Origin: an uncultured Fulvivirga sp.
GTDB lineage: Bacteria; Bacteroidota; Bacteroidia; Cytophagales; Cyclobacteriaceae
Direction of reading: 5' to 3'
Assembly (NCBI GenBank): GCA_947500555.1
Contig: CANMSE010000003.1
Span: 186,001 to 250,000, forward strand
Length of the DNA: 64,000 nt
Program-made: the position numbers and the translations under genes
The notes under the pieces: generated by a model
Databases searched by the model: none
The model's input: only the letters and a program-made list of their open reading frames with translations
Told to the model about the DNA's origin: nothing
Shown here: in pieces, positions 35,485 to 43,989 of the stretch
Position numbering within the stretch: position 1 is the first letter of the stretch
Layout: each line of letters starts with the position of its first letter

Positions 35485-37452
35485 ATGATATCAAAGCTTA
35501 AAACCAGCTTGTCATGCTCATTGCTGTTGCTAGTAGCGTTCAAAGGAATAGCTCAGCCTAATGCCAGGTACATTGGTCCATATGAAGCGGCAAATTATAA
35601 GGGTCAAGCTCATTTTGAATATAAATACTTGGAAGGTGACACTGTTTTAAACGGGCCGTTTAAAATGGAAAACTCCAGCCTGAATAAGCTCTTAAATTCA
35701 GTTGATGATCACTTTGTTATTCAGGGGAACTTCCAGAATGGAAAGGCAGCTAGCTTATGGAAGTTTAGTTTTGACAAATATCAATTAGCGGATAAAGAGG
35801 ATATATTAATTACCAATCATCAATATCAGGTTAAGGTCAATGGACAACACCATGCGGTATCCGGTAATTTTTTGGAAGGAAAGCCTAATGGCAAGTGGTC
35901 TCAACACATTCAAAAAATAAATTCATCACAACCTGAGAGAACCTTATTTAAGAGTACTATAGACTTCAATAGAGGTATTCCTCAAAAAAGCTTTCGCATA
36001 GAGAACGAAGAAATGATATTAGCCGGTCGATTCTTGAGAGATGGCCTGGCACATGATGTATGGGAACTGTTTTCTATATCAGCATTGGATGCTACGGAAC
36101 GCTGGAGGTTTGCCGATGGTTGGCTGAAACAAATAGAATGGAAGAAAGGTGATGCATCAATTAAAATTCCTGTTTATGATCAAGTGCCCGAATCTATGCA
36201 GGCCATTAACCTTGATAGGAAGTACCTGCAAATATTAAAGTTAAATCATCTTTTAACCGAACCTGATTCTGTTAGCTGGCACAGTAATATGTCCAATTTA
36301 TTGGAAGAAAATGCTGCTCATTATCAAACTATTGATGCTATTTTATCTGACTTAGGTAATGGATCATTTATGCCTGAATTCAAGGTAAAAGTATATTATA
36401 ATTCACTCAATGATAATGAGTTAGCCAAGTTAAAGTTTATCAAAACTTCATATAAAGAGACGAAAGAGTTAGTGAATAGAATTCTGAATAGCACTCAAAT
36501 AAGTCTGTTGAAACTTTCTGATGAAGAAGTGCTGTATCTAACCACAGTAATCGAGAAGATCGAGAATAACCATTTAGGGTTAATTGGTACAGTGACCGAC
36601 TACTACACTAATGATATATTGAGTTATGTGCCTCGCGAAGAGTTGCTTTCAAGGCTATGGAGAGATAGTGCCTCCTATACAGATATTACTGTAGATTATG
36701 ACATAGAAGGTGCTTTGGTCAGTAATACCTATACCGGCTCCACCGCAGGCAACTATAGTTTTGAAAATGGGGGTATAGACGATGTTTATCAGTTGACAGA
36801 ATATGTTCTGGGAACCGTCCGACAAATAGAAGAAACTATTACCAATAAACTGACAAGAGAACAGCTCGAACAGGAATTGATTGCTTTAGAAGAAGAATTG
36901 ATAGCTGAAATAACCCAGTTGAATGAATTGTCGGATTCGCTGGCAACAATAGCAATAGGTGAGCCCAAAACAGCGATTACAACTGTAAAATCAGTGGCTA
37001 AAAATGAATTGGCTCATTATTCAAAATTGGATGACTTATCTATGAAACCGATGGAAGCTCGTGCCCTTATCAATTGTTTTTCTAAAATGGATAGCCTGTC
37101 ACTAACCTTAGCTAAAGTACCAACAAGGAATCAGGAGATCAACAAGCTTTATACTGACCGAGTTTGGAATCCTTTTACCTCAACACTTATGGATGAAATG
37201 GTCAAGAAGCACATTCTTGATGCTTATTATGATATTTTGTTACCGTACTTTTTTAAAGATTTGAATGAAAACCTGGAATGTGAGAATGTGAAAGACCAGA
37301 TTTTATTATTTAACGGTTTGTATCAGCGTATGATCGAATTGCGTGAAGAGGACACAGATAGGTTAGAACGAAAATTAAGACGTGAAAAGAATCCTCAAAC
37401 TATTTTAGTGCTGTTTGGATTGAAGTCCATTGTTAAATCAGATGAGACGTGA
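35485..37452 (+). CDS. Exported protein with degenerate MORN/YwqK-like repeats and helical C-terminal part
   Basis: A 655-residue protein of unknown function. A signal peptide (ending GIAQ near residue 24) precedes a repeat region where units of the form G-F-x-x-G-K/D-x-x-x-x-W recur (GNFQNGKAASLWKF, GNFLEGKPNGKWSQ, GRFLRDGLAHDVWEL), similar to MORN or YwqK-type toxin-immunity repeats. The remainder is acidic and helical, with a coiled-coil stretch near residues 455-480 (LTREQLEQELIALEEELIAE). The stop overlaps the GTG of the DUF2490 gene by four bases. Neighbours suggest an envelope role; no enzyme site is seen. Confidence 0.65.
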   Translation: MISKLKTSLSCSLLLLVAFKGIAQPNARYIGPYEAANYKGQAHFEYKYLEGDTVLNGPFKMENSSLNKLLNSVDDHFVIQGNFQNGKAASLWKFSFDKYQLADKEDILITNHQYQVKVNGQHHAVSGNFLEGKPNGKWSQHIQKINSSQPERTLFKSTIDFNRGIPQKSFRIENEEMILAGRFLRDGLAHDVWELFSISALDATERWRFADGWLKQIEWKKGDASIKIPVYDQVPESMQAINLDRKYLQILKLNHLLTEPDSVSWHSNMSNLLEENAAHYQTIDAILSDLGNGSFMPEFKVKVYYNSLNDNELAKLKFIKTSYKETKELVNRILNSTQISLLKLSDEEVLYLTTVIEKIENNHLGLIGTVTDYYTNDILSYVPREELLSRLWRDSASYTDITVDYDIEGALVSNTYTGSTAGNYSFENGGIDDVYQLTEYVLGTVRQIEETITNKLTREQLEQELIALEEELIAEITQLNELSDSLATIAIGEPKTAITTVKSVAKNELAHYSKLDDLSMKPMEARALINCFSKMDSLSLTLAKVPTRNQEINKLYTDRVWNPFTSTLMDEMVKKHILDAYYDILLPYFFKDLNENLECENVKDQILLFNGLYQRMIELREEDTDRLERKLRREKNPQTILVLFGLKSIVKSDET

Positions 37453-38270
37453 AGGGCAAAAAACTACTATATCTATTCTTTGTAAGTGTTTTCTCGGTTA
37501 TAGTAAGCCAGAAAGTATCGGCACAGGAACGACCTACAGAAGCTGTATATAAAGAGCCCATAACAGGTTTATGGATTAATACTTATGGTAATATTCGTTT
37601 GACTAACCGTCTGTTTTGGATTGCTCAGACTCATTTTAGATTTCAAGAAGATGAAAGTACGAAATTTGTTGGGCAGATAGCTCAGGTATATAATAGACAT
37701 GCTATAAGCTATCTTTTCTCCAAGAAGTTTAATGCGAGTGTCGGTGGTGTTTTACGGGTGAATTACAACTTAAAAAGTGGTGGGGAAAATGAAAGAAAAA
37801 GTGTGCCTGAGTGGAGAATATGGCATCAGTATCTATTTGCGATACCGTTTCACCGAGCTATGGTTTACCATAGATTGCGTATCGAACATCGTTGGACACA
37901 AGCATTCAAGGAAGATAGTGAGTACGTTTTCAGGAATCGCTGGCGATATATGTTTAAGCTTAAAATGCCGCTTTTCAAGCCAAAACTAGGCTCTAACACA
38001 TTTTATGTATCACCAGAAGTGGAACTCATCATGCAGAGTGGAAAGCCTGTGATTGATAGCCCAATGGAAGACTTAAGGCTTCACACCTCTTTTGGTTATA
38101 TCCTGAACCCTAGGCTTACAGTCGCTACAGGGTTGATGTATTCACAAGGACAGGAACTATCAGAAGGAGCTACTTATAAGCAAAAATGGACCATGCGCTT
38201 TCACGTGTACTTCTCTCCAGATTTAAGAAAAGTCAAATATAAACTGCCCACCATCCATAGCACTGATTAG
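37449..38270 (+). CDS. DUF2490 family outer-membrane protein
   Basis: A 273-residue exported protein, GTG start, with a signal peptide ending SAQ. The mature part begins GLWINTYGNIRLTNRLFWIA and continues as long amphipathic strands with many Arg, Trp and Tyr (RIWHQYLFAIPFHRAMVYH, RLRIEHRWTQAF), closing near RFHVYFSPDLRK. This is the pattern of DUF2490 beta-barrel proteins in Bacteroidota. It is translationally coupled to the preceding repeat protein and lies 20 bases before the MORN gene, so the three probably work together in the envelope. Confidence 0.85.
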   Translation: MKGKKLLYLFFVSVFSVIVSQKVSAQERPTEAVYKEPITGLWINTYGNIRLTNRLFWIAQTHFRFQEDESTKFVGQIAQVYNRHAISYLFSKKFNASVGGVLRVNYNLKSGGENERKSVPEWRIWHQYLFAIPFHRAMVYHRLRIEHRWTQAFKEDSEYVFRNRWRYMFKLKMPLFKPKLGSNTFYVSPEVELIMQSGKPVIDSPMEDLRLHTSFGYILNPRLTVATGLMYSQGQELSEGATYKQKWTMRFHVYFSPDLRKVKYKLPTIHSTD

Positions 38271-38290
38271 TATGTAATGTTTCATAAAAG

Positions 38291-39145
38291 ATGATAAAAT
38301 CGAACTATCAAATTATCCTGTATGTGCTACTAGGGCTATCAAGTGCTTTAGCAGTGTATTTCTTTATAGAATCAAGGAATGTAAATGAACAGTTGACCAT
38401 TGCTGAGAAGAAGAATCAACAAGCGATAGAGACGAGTGATTCCTATTATTATCCGGTTCTGGCCATCGACTCTCTATTACTCAAAGGTGATTACCAGGCT
38501 GCTCTTAACAAATACCAAAGGCTTCTTTCGGGGTCAGATCGCTCACTACAATCGGTAATAGCAATGCGCATTCAGTTAGTTAAAAATCTTATTCGAGAGC
38601 AAAATCAACAACTTTTAAAAGCTGATTCATCCTACGATACAACGATTATAGTAAATAGAGTTTCTACAGTAAAACAATCAGATAGTCCTATATATGATTC
38701 GCTAAATTTTGCTCTAGTAAAAGCCAATGTGCAAGTAGAAAGTCTCCGAAGGCAATTGAAGAATGCCAAGAGTGGAGAATACTTGAAGTTTACTAACACT
38801 AAAGGAAATGAAGTATATTATGTTGGCCAAATAAAAAATGGTAAAGCTGATGGGGAAGGAGTAGCCCTCTTAAGTACTGGGAGTAGATATGAGGGGCAAT
38901 GGAAAAACAACATGCGTCAAGGTGAAGGTACTTTCTACTGGCCTGATGGAGCCCATTATGAAGGCTTTTATCACAATGATATGAGGGAGGGTACTGGTAG
39001 CTATTACTGGCCTAATGGGGAGAAGTTCACTGGTGAGTGGAAGGGTGATCAGCGAAATGGATATGGTACCTTCTATGATAAAGAGGCTAAGGCAACCATT
39101 AAGGGTCTTTGGGAAAATGATGAACTGGTAGATAGGAACAAGTAG
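38291..39145 (+). CDS. Membrane-anchored MORN-repeat protein
   Basis: A 284-residue protein with one N-terminal transmembrane helix (IILYVLLGLSSALAVYFFI), a helical middle part (about residues 30-165, partly TPR-like: DYQAALNKYQRLLSG) and a C-terminal row of four to five MORN repeats from residue 178 (YYVGQIKNGKADGEG, YEGQWKNNMRQGEG, YEGFYHNDMREGTG, FTGEWKGDQRNGYG). MORN rows often bind lipids or act as scaffolds. Its topology puts the repeats in the periplasm if the helix is a signal anchor. Confidence 0.85.
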   Translation: MIKSNYQIILYVLLGLSSALAVYFFIESRNVNEQLTIAEKKNQQAIETSDSYYYPVLAIDSLLLKGDYQAALNKYQRLLSGSDRSLQSVIAMRIQLVKNLIREQNQQLLKADSSYDTTIIVNRVSTVKQSDSPIYDSLNFALVKANVQVESLRRQLKNAKSGEYLKFTNTKGNEVYYVGQIKNGKADGEGVALLSTGSRYEGQWKNNMRQGEGTFYWPDGAHYEGFYHNDMREGTGSYYWPNGEKFTGEWKGDQRNGYGTFYDKEAKATIKGLWENDELVDRNK

Positions 39146-39205
39146 GCTGAAGAAATCGGTTAAACAAGTTTAAGTCAGCGCTGTTTTTATTACAAATACA
39201 GCGAA

Positions 39206-39457
39206 ATGACAGAAGAAGAAGCGAAAAAAGCCATTCAGAATATTCCTATTGGAGGAAAGTTACAACTACTAAAAAAGAACGGTGATATTGTTGAAGTGGT
39301 ATTGGCCAGCCATGATACAGAGTCTATCGAGAAGAAAGTTTATAATAATCTGACTGTCCCAACCATGCCTCCCGCACTCATAGTGCAAGGTAAAAGATGG
39401 GGCACTTTCCGTCAAGAATTAGAAGAGATTGTAACTATCGCTCATATAGAGAGCTGA
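39206..39457 (+). CDS. Small protein of unknown function
   Basis: An 83-residue cytoplasmic protein that I do not recognise. It begins with a charged helix (MTEEEAKKAIQNIP) and then looks like a small beta domain (GGKLQLLKKNGDIVEVVLAS, then RWGTFRQELEEIVTIAHI). A short inverted repeat CGCTGT / ACAGCG (39179-39184, 39198-39203) lies just before its start. It may belong to the MORN operon on the same strand. Confidence 0.5.
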   Translation: MTEEEAKKAIQNIPIGGKLQLLKKNGDIVEVVLASHDTESIEKKVYNNLTVPTMPPALIVQGKRWGTFRQELEEIVTIAHIES

Positions 39458-39492
39458 TCTATTTGGTAAGCCTACCTAAATTTAGTGCCAGA

Positions 39493-40041
39493 TCAAGCTA
39501 GCAGACCAATGAAAACTACCCAAACCAATCCTAAGAAGTGCCAGAAATAGAAAACATTGGATGAAAAATCCATGGCCTTAGAATGAATTTGGTAGTCCCT
39601 TAAGCGTATAAATACAATTAAAAGAAAGGCTAAACCAACCAAGATATGAGCGAAATGGATGATGGAAAAGGGTAATAAGATGCTCTGAGTTAACTCAGTA
39701 GATTCCATTAAAGTATTCCATCCTGAATATTGTGTAATTCCAAATATCATCCCCATACCTATACACATCACTGTAAAATAAACTGCTCGTTGGATCCTGT
39801 TAGCGTCAATGGCCCGATGTGCAAATAGTAAGCTTAAGCTGCTTAGTAGTATAACTAGTGTACTAAGCGAATATATTCCTGGGATTACCGCTTGAGGCCT
39901 TACTTTTATAAACCATACTAGCAATAGAGTCAAGAAGATGAGGCAACTAGAAACTATGAATAATTTAACTATCTGGCGCTGTGCTTGTATTTTTTTTGAT
40001 CGTTCTCTTAATCGATTGTGTATTAATTCTATTTCACTCAT
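39493..40041 (-). CDS. Cytochrome c oxidase subunit III-like protein
   Basis: A 182-residue inner-membrane protein with about five transmembrane helices, resembling heme-copper oxidase subunit III. Family landmarks are LLFAHRAIDANRIQRAVYF in helix 3 region, FGITQYSGWNTL, the IIHFAHILVGLAFLLIVF helix and the C-terminal FYFWHFLGLVWVVFIGLL. It stands alone, with no subunit I or II gene nearby, so it is either an extra subunit for an oxidase encoded elsewhere or a specialised homologue. The N-terminus carries a basic cytoplasmic stretch. Confidence 0.85.
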   Translation of the reverse strand: MSEIELIHNRLRERSKKIQAQRQIVKLFIVSSCLIFLTLLLVWFIKVRPQAVIPGIYSLSTLVILLSSLSLLFAHRAIDANRIQRAVYFTVMCIGMGMIFGITQYSGWNTLMESTELTQSILLPFSIIHFAHILVGLAFLLIVFIRLRDYQIHSKAMDFSSNVFYFWHFLGLVWVVFIGLLA

Positions 40042-40134
40042 GCATCTATTACTAAGCTGATAACATTAGTAAAACCAATAAACCGTTAAACTGTTCTTGA
40101 ACCTATATAAATAATGCTCTGATTTTAGTAGAAT

Positions 40135-40267
40135 AAAAAAGGGGTGTCTCAAAAGTCTTGGCTAATGTCAGACTGAGCTAGTCGAAGTCGATTTCATTCA
40201 GATAGAACCACATTTCGACAGGCTCAATGTGACAATAATACTTTTTCAATGGACTTTTGAGACACCC
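40135..40267. repeat. Nested inverted-repeat element (MITE/REP-like), also a minus-strand terminator
   Basis: GGGTGTCTCAAAAGTC (40142-40157) and GACTTTTGAGACACCC (40252-40267) are perfect 16-bp inverted ends. Inside, a second inverted pair at 40166-40186 and 40214-40234 matches at 17 of 21 positions and contains TGAGC-AGTCGAA / TTCGACA-GCTCA, a core I recall as scattered in many Bacteroidota genomes. Six A at 40135-40140 become a T run on the minus strand, so the element can terminate the lipoprotein transcript ending at 40289. There is no transposase or target duplication that I can define. Confidence 0.85.
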
Positions 40268-40288
40268 TCTTGAAGTGAAGTTTATTGG

Positions 40289-40999
40289 TTAGTTGCTTTC
40301 TGCTTGTAGATAAACAAATCTCTCCAATCGAGAAAGTTCTTTTTCATCCACATATTTACCAATCTCTTTTCTAAACTGCTCCATGCTTTCGTAGGGACGA
40401 TATTCTTCAAACTCATGAAGCATACGGTCACCAACTCCAGGTATGGCCAGAATTTCTTCTTTAGTTGCTGTATTTAGTTCCACAGGCACAAAAACGTAAT
40501 TCTCAAAACGAGCTACTTCATCCTCATCTACGTATTTGCCAATCTCCTTTCTAAACTGCTCTATTTTAAGATATGGCCTGTATTCCTCAAACTCATGGGC
40601 CATGCGATCGCCCACTCCGGGTATAATTTTAAAATCAGCTTCAGGAGTGGTGTTCAAGTTAAATGGCACAAAAACTTTAGCGTACAATTCAGCCTTCTGG
40701 GTGCTATCCATTGATTCATTGATAAGTGCATCAAGGTCGGCCATCGAAAGGAAAGGGCGCTGTTCAACTACTAGTGCTACTAAATCCGTACTCATACCAC
40801 TTGCTTGTAACTCTTCTTCAGATGCCAGGTTAGGGTTCAGAAAACTTGCTGATTCTTCTGCCTGAACTTCTTCAGTAGATTGCTCTTCAGCAGTAGTCTC
40901 ACTTTCAGATTCAGCATTTTCACCAGTGCTGGATGATTGACACGAGACTGCAACTACTATGATTGCCAACAGACTCCATAATTTTACGATTGTTTTCAT
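40289..40999 (-). CDS. Lipoprotein with tandem helix-hairpin-helix modules
   Basis: A 236-residue lipoprotein (lipobox VAVSC at about residues 16-20) followed by a long Glu/Ser/Thr-rich acidic spacer, which suggests surface exposure. Residues about 114-230 hold two nearly identical helix-hairpin-helix units of the ComEA type (each with IPGVGDRM, HEFEEYRPY, EQFRKEIGKYVDE). A third, diverged unit precedes them (LNPNLASEEELQASGM). ComEA-like HhH modules bind DNA in a sequence-independent way, so a role in DNA binding outside the cell is possible but not shown. Its start overlaps the next upstream gene by four bases. Confidence 0.85.
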   Translation of the reverse strand: MKTIVKLWSLLAIIVVAVSCQSSSTGENAESESETTAEEQSTEEVQAEESASFLNPNLASEEELQASGMSTDLVALVVEQRPFLSMADLDALINESMDSTQKAELYAKVFVPFNLNTTPEADFKIIPGVGDRMAHEFEEYRPYLKIEQFRKEIGKYVDEDEVARFENYVFVPVELNTATKEEILAIPGVGDRMLHEFEEYRPYESMEQFRKEIGKYVDEKELSRLERFVYLQAESN

Positions 41000-41442
41000 T
41001 TTGGTTGTTTTATGATTAAAAGTGTATATATAAATCCTATTGCACCAAATACCATCATACTTCCGGGGGCCAGGGTAGGTAGTGCTCCTGATAAACTCTC
41101 AATTAGTAAGTCTATACCTGAAGCAGAAGGGTGAAGCTCTTTTTCAAACTCCATATTAGCTTTGAAATGGAACCAAATGCCTATAACTCCACTTATAACG
41201 CATCCTATCATTAAGCCTTTGAAAAGCTTATGAATTGCATTAGACGCGCTCCATTTTAAGACCACAAAAGTCAATAAAGATGCGCTTATCAATAGTATTG
41301 GTACCAGTTGCCACGCATCTTCATAGTGACCAATCAGCGCTAATTCTGTGACAGTTCCCATAGCCATAAAAACCAGAGTCAAAGTCAACAAACGATTGAC
41401 TTTAAATGTGAAATTAGATGAAGATGGATTCGGGACTAACAT
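40996..41442 (-). CDS. Membrane protein of unknown function
   Basis: A 148-residue protein with four transmembrane helices (LLTLTLVFMAMGTVTELALIG, LVPILLISASLLTFVVL, GLMIGCVISGVIGIWFHF and the last SMMVFGAIGFIYTLLII). No known family was recognised. It is coupled to the HhH lipoprotein by a four-base overlap (ATGA), so the two are made together, which suggests a shared envelope role. Confidence 0.65.
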   Translation of the reverse strand: MLVPNPSSSNFTFKVNRLLTLTLVFMAMGTVTELALIGHYEDAWQLVPILLISASLLTFVVLKWSASNAIHKLFKGLMIGCVISGVIGIWFHFKANMEFEKELHPSASGIDLLIESLSGALPTLAPGSMMVFGAIGFIYTLLIIKQPK

Positions 41443-41527
41443 GATATTTTCAAGGCGTGAAAGTACGTAGGAAAATACTACTCGTCAAGACTGTTAAGAA
41501 TTAATCTAAATAAGATGCTTTAGAAAA

Positions 41528-42364
41528 CTAATTAACTGGCACTTCAAACTCACCTTTAAAAGCGTATTGCTCTGAAGGGTACAGCTCAGAGGTAAAATAG
41601 GTAGTGAAGCTAACCGAATATATTCCTGTTTTATCAGGGATAAAAGTTAATAGCCATACACCAGTATCAAAGGACTCTAATTGATAAGAAGTATCAGTTT
41701 GATTATTGATAAGAACTTCAGGTTGACTAAGATTTACGTTTTTACCAATCTTATCATGACCGATGGTAATAATTGCTGTAAATGGTTCATTTGATTTAGC
41801 CAGGTCTACCTGAGGATAAACAAAAACTCGACCATCAAAACCAAGGGTTTCTGTATCTCCAAGTAAAAAGTTCAAAGAATCCAGCAGATCGCTTTCTAAC
41901 GCAAGTATCTGTAGGTCCAACAGTAGTAAGTTCAATAATGATTTGTTCTTAATATATTGATGAGCCATTTGTTCAAGTTCCTTTATTTTTTCATCGTTCT
42001 TCTGATCGTAATTAAGCTGCTCAAACTTTTTACTGAATGCAGCTATAAAATCCATTAGCGATTGAGAATTAATATCAACAGTTTCTTCTTTGTCTAATTC
42101 ACCTAAGTCAAAATCAAGCTCATACGATTTGCGAATAGAAATAGCAGCAACCGTCTTCTCTAGCCTTTCAACATCCAGCGGTCGATTGCCCATTTCATTG
42201 ATAGTCACTTCAGCTTTATTCAATAATCTAACATTGTTCTCACGTACACGAAGGTCGGTTTCTATTAACGCTTTTAAATTGTTGTGATCTAATTCAACAG
42301 GCTTATTACATGAATTAAGAGTGATAAGTATTGTTAAACCTATGTATATCAAAGTCTTCATCAT
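41528..42364 (-). CDS. Lipoprotein with helical N-terminus and Ig-like C-terminus
   Basis: A 278-residue lipoprotein (lipobox LNSC near residue 19). The first part of the mature protein is a long helical domain with heptad-like repeats (residues about 25-165). The second part is a beta domain (NEPFTAIITIGHDKIGKNVN, TGVWLLTFIPDKTGIYSVSF). The helical-then-Ig layout faintly recalls GldM, a gliding/secretion protein, but the length and lipid anchor differ, so I do not claim it. It is the last gene of a minus-strand run of four exported proteins. Confidence 0.6.
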   Translation of the reverse strand: MMKTLIYIGLTILITLNSCNKPVELDHNNLKALIETDLRVRENNVRLLNKAEVTINEMGNRPLDVERLEKTVAAISIRKSYELDFDLGELDKEETVDINSQSLMDFIAAFSKKFEQLNYDQKNDEKIKELEQMAHQYIKNKSLLNLLLLDLQILALESDLLDSLNFLLGDTETLGFDGRVFVYPQVDLAKSNEPFTAIITIGHDKIGKNVNLSQPEVLINNQTDTSYQLESFDTGVWLLTFIPDKTGIYSVSFTTYFTSELYPSEQYAFKGEFEVPVN

Positions 42365-42374
42365 ATTAAGTTTG

Positions 42375-43475
42375 TTATTTGATCAGTTCAATCCATTTAT
42401 CACCCATTAAACCTTTTGGCCTATCCTGATCATCAAAATTGATCTCATCGTAAATGAAAGCTGTTAATGGCTCACCCCTCAACTTTAAGAGCCCCCAGTT
42501 ACCTTTAACCTCTTTTGCCACCCAATAGTATCCGTTTAAAACATCACTTTGCAAAGCAGAAGTTGTTATCTGACTGTACTTTATCGGTGTAAGTTCGCCC
42601 TCAATACTTACTAAGCCATACTTTTCTGATAGTAAACCCTGAACACCTATATAAGTGACACCATACCCTCTACGAATTTCATCATACTTGATCTCTGTGA
42701 CTTCCTTTCCTTTCTCGTTGATCATTCCCCAATAACCATCAATACTTGCTGTAGCATCACCGTAATTCGTGAACTTGATGTCCTCATACTTGAAAGGTGT
42801 TAACTGCTTTGCTTCACGACTAAAAACTGACCAAAGGTATGTTTTGGGATGCTGAACTTTTAGAAGGGTATTCACCAGTTCCCAGTCACTAAACTCATCT
42901 TCCTTTTCTTTTTTTAGAAGAACGTTTCTATCAAAAGCTTCCCATTCACCATCTTTTTGAGCTAGAATAACATGATTATCCTCATTATTTTCGATATAAG
43001 TATACTCTAGCGGAAGAAGTATTTCACCCGAAACATTCATTAATCCATAAAGATCATTTTTGGTGAAGACCGCTAATTCTTTAACGAAAGACCCTAAGTG
43101 ATCATAAATTTTGGTGACGTTTAAACCAGAATTTATCTGTATCAATTTTTGCAACCCTATAAGTACAAGCTCACCATTTTTCAACGGAATTATATCCTCA
43201 AAAATAGGAGGTAAGGTGTCTTGCTTTGAAGTGATAAGCCCTTTTCGAGACTCAAAACATTCATCTCCGTTGCAATCGTAGTATACTGTTGCATGCACAA
43301 TCTTAAAGTTTTCGCTGACTTTGGATATCTCATCAATAGAATAGCCAGAAGTGTCTATCGCTGGCAACTGCTTTATGCTATCGAGCAGGTACTTACCGTA
43401 ACTCAAGCTGTGATCTTGTGCCCTCAATTTTGATGAGATCAAAAAAAGAAATGCTATTAAGACGTATCGCGACAT
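42375..43475 (-). CDS. Exported WG-repeat protein
   Basis: A 366-residue protein with a signal peptide (MSRYVLIAFLFLISSKLRAQ). The body is made of about eight WG-type repeats (WG repeat, each about 40-45 residues with a pattern G-x-W/Y-G-L/M-x-x-x-x-G-E-x-x-P-x-x-Y-D/E-x-I), for example YGLMNVSGEILLPLEYTYI and YWGMINEKGKEVTEIKYDEI. Such repeats build all-beta solenoid-like or propeller-like scaffolds. The ATG at 43475 is preferred over an earlier one at 43493, which lacks a good signal peptide start and would overlap the upstream gene. Function unknown. Confidence 0.85.
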   Translation of the reverse strand: MSRYVLIAFLFLISSKLRAQDHSLSYGKYLLDSIKQLPAIDTSGYSIDEISKVSENFKIVHATVYYDCNGDECFESRKGLITSKQDTLPPIFEDIIPLKNGELVLIGLQKLIQINSGLNVTKIYDHLGSFVKELAVFTKNDLYGLMNVSGEILLPLEYTYIENNEDNHVILAQKDGEWEAFDRNVLLKKEKEDEFSDWELVNTLLKVQHPKTYLWSVFSREAKQLTPFKYEDIKFTNYGDATASIDGYWGMINEKGKEVTEIKYDEIRRGYGVTYIGVQGLLSEKYGLVSIEGELTPIKYSQITTSALQSDVLNGYYWVAKEVKGNWGLLKLRGEPLTAFIYDEINFDDQDRPKGLMGDKWIELIK

Positions 43476-43485
43476 ACTAGTAATT

Positions 43486-43989
43486 TTAATCAATTGATGT
43501 CTTTTTCAATCCCTCCAGATCCATTGCATAAATGAGTTTGAGAATATCATACTCTTTGAGTAACTGAATAATATAGTCACCGAATTTCCTGGAGACATTG
43601 CCAAAAGCCTGTTGCTTGTTAGTGAAATTGTTGATTGTGATGTTTCCTGTTTTGGATGATAAGGTCATATTTCCGTATGCAGAACCATTTCTAAAGAAGT
43701 CAATTAAAATATTGTGATGTGTCAAAAGTGCCCTGTCACTAGTATAATAAGATTTCTTTGAAGCTCTCTTTAGTATAGCCTCAGCATCTTCTTGGGTAAT
43801 TCTCTTTTGGCTTAACAATTCTTCTGTCTCCCGACCTTCAGATTTCATCATTTCTCGGGTGACAACTTTATAAACTGATATTAAAGCACTATCTGTGTTA
43901 ACAGTGAGTAAGCTTTTTGCTATACCTTGAGGAGTTTGTGCACCTGCCAGATTGCAAATGAAGAATACCAGTATTAAAGAGACTCTCAT
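43486..43989 (-). CDS. Exported protein of unknown function
   Basis: A 167-residue protein with a signal peptide (MRVSLILVFFICNLAGAQ). The mature part is mostly helical at first (TPQGIAKSLLTVNTDSALIS) with a beta stretch in the middle (GNMTLSSKTGNITINNF), ending in helices (YIIQLLKEYDILKLIYAMD). No family recognised. It overlaps the upstream lipoprotein gene by four bases and precedes the WG-repeat gene by 10 bases. Confidence 0.6.
   Translation of the reverse strand: MRVSLILVFFICNLAGAQTPQGIAKSLLTVNTDSALISVYKVVTREMMKSEGRETEELLSQKRITQEDAEAILKRASKKSYYTSDRALLTHHNILIDFFRNGSAYGNMTLSSKTGNITINNFTNKQQAFGNVSRKFGDYIIQLLKEYDILKLIYAMDLEGLKKTSID

Noticed and set aside
41528..42364. GldM-like gliding motility protein
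   Set aside because: The helical-then-Ig layout is only a faint likeness; a lipobox, a short length and no gld neighbours argue against it.
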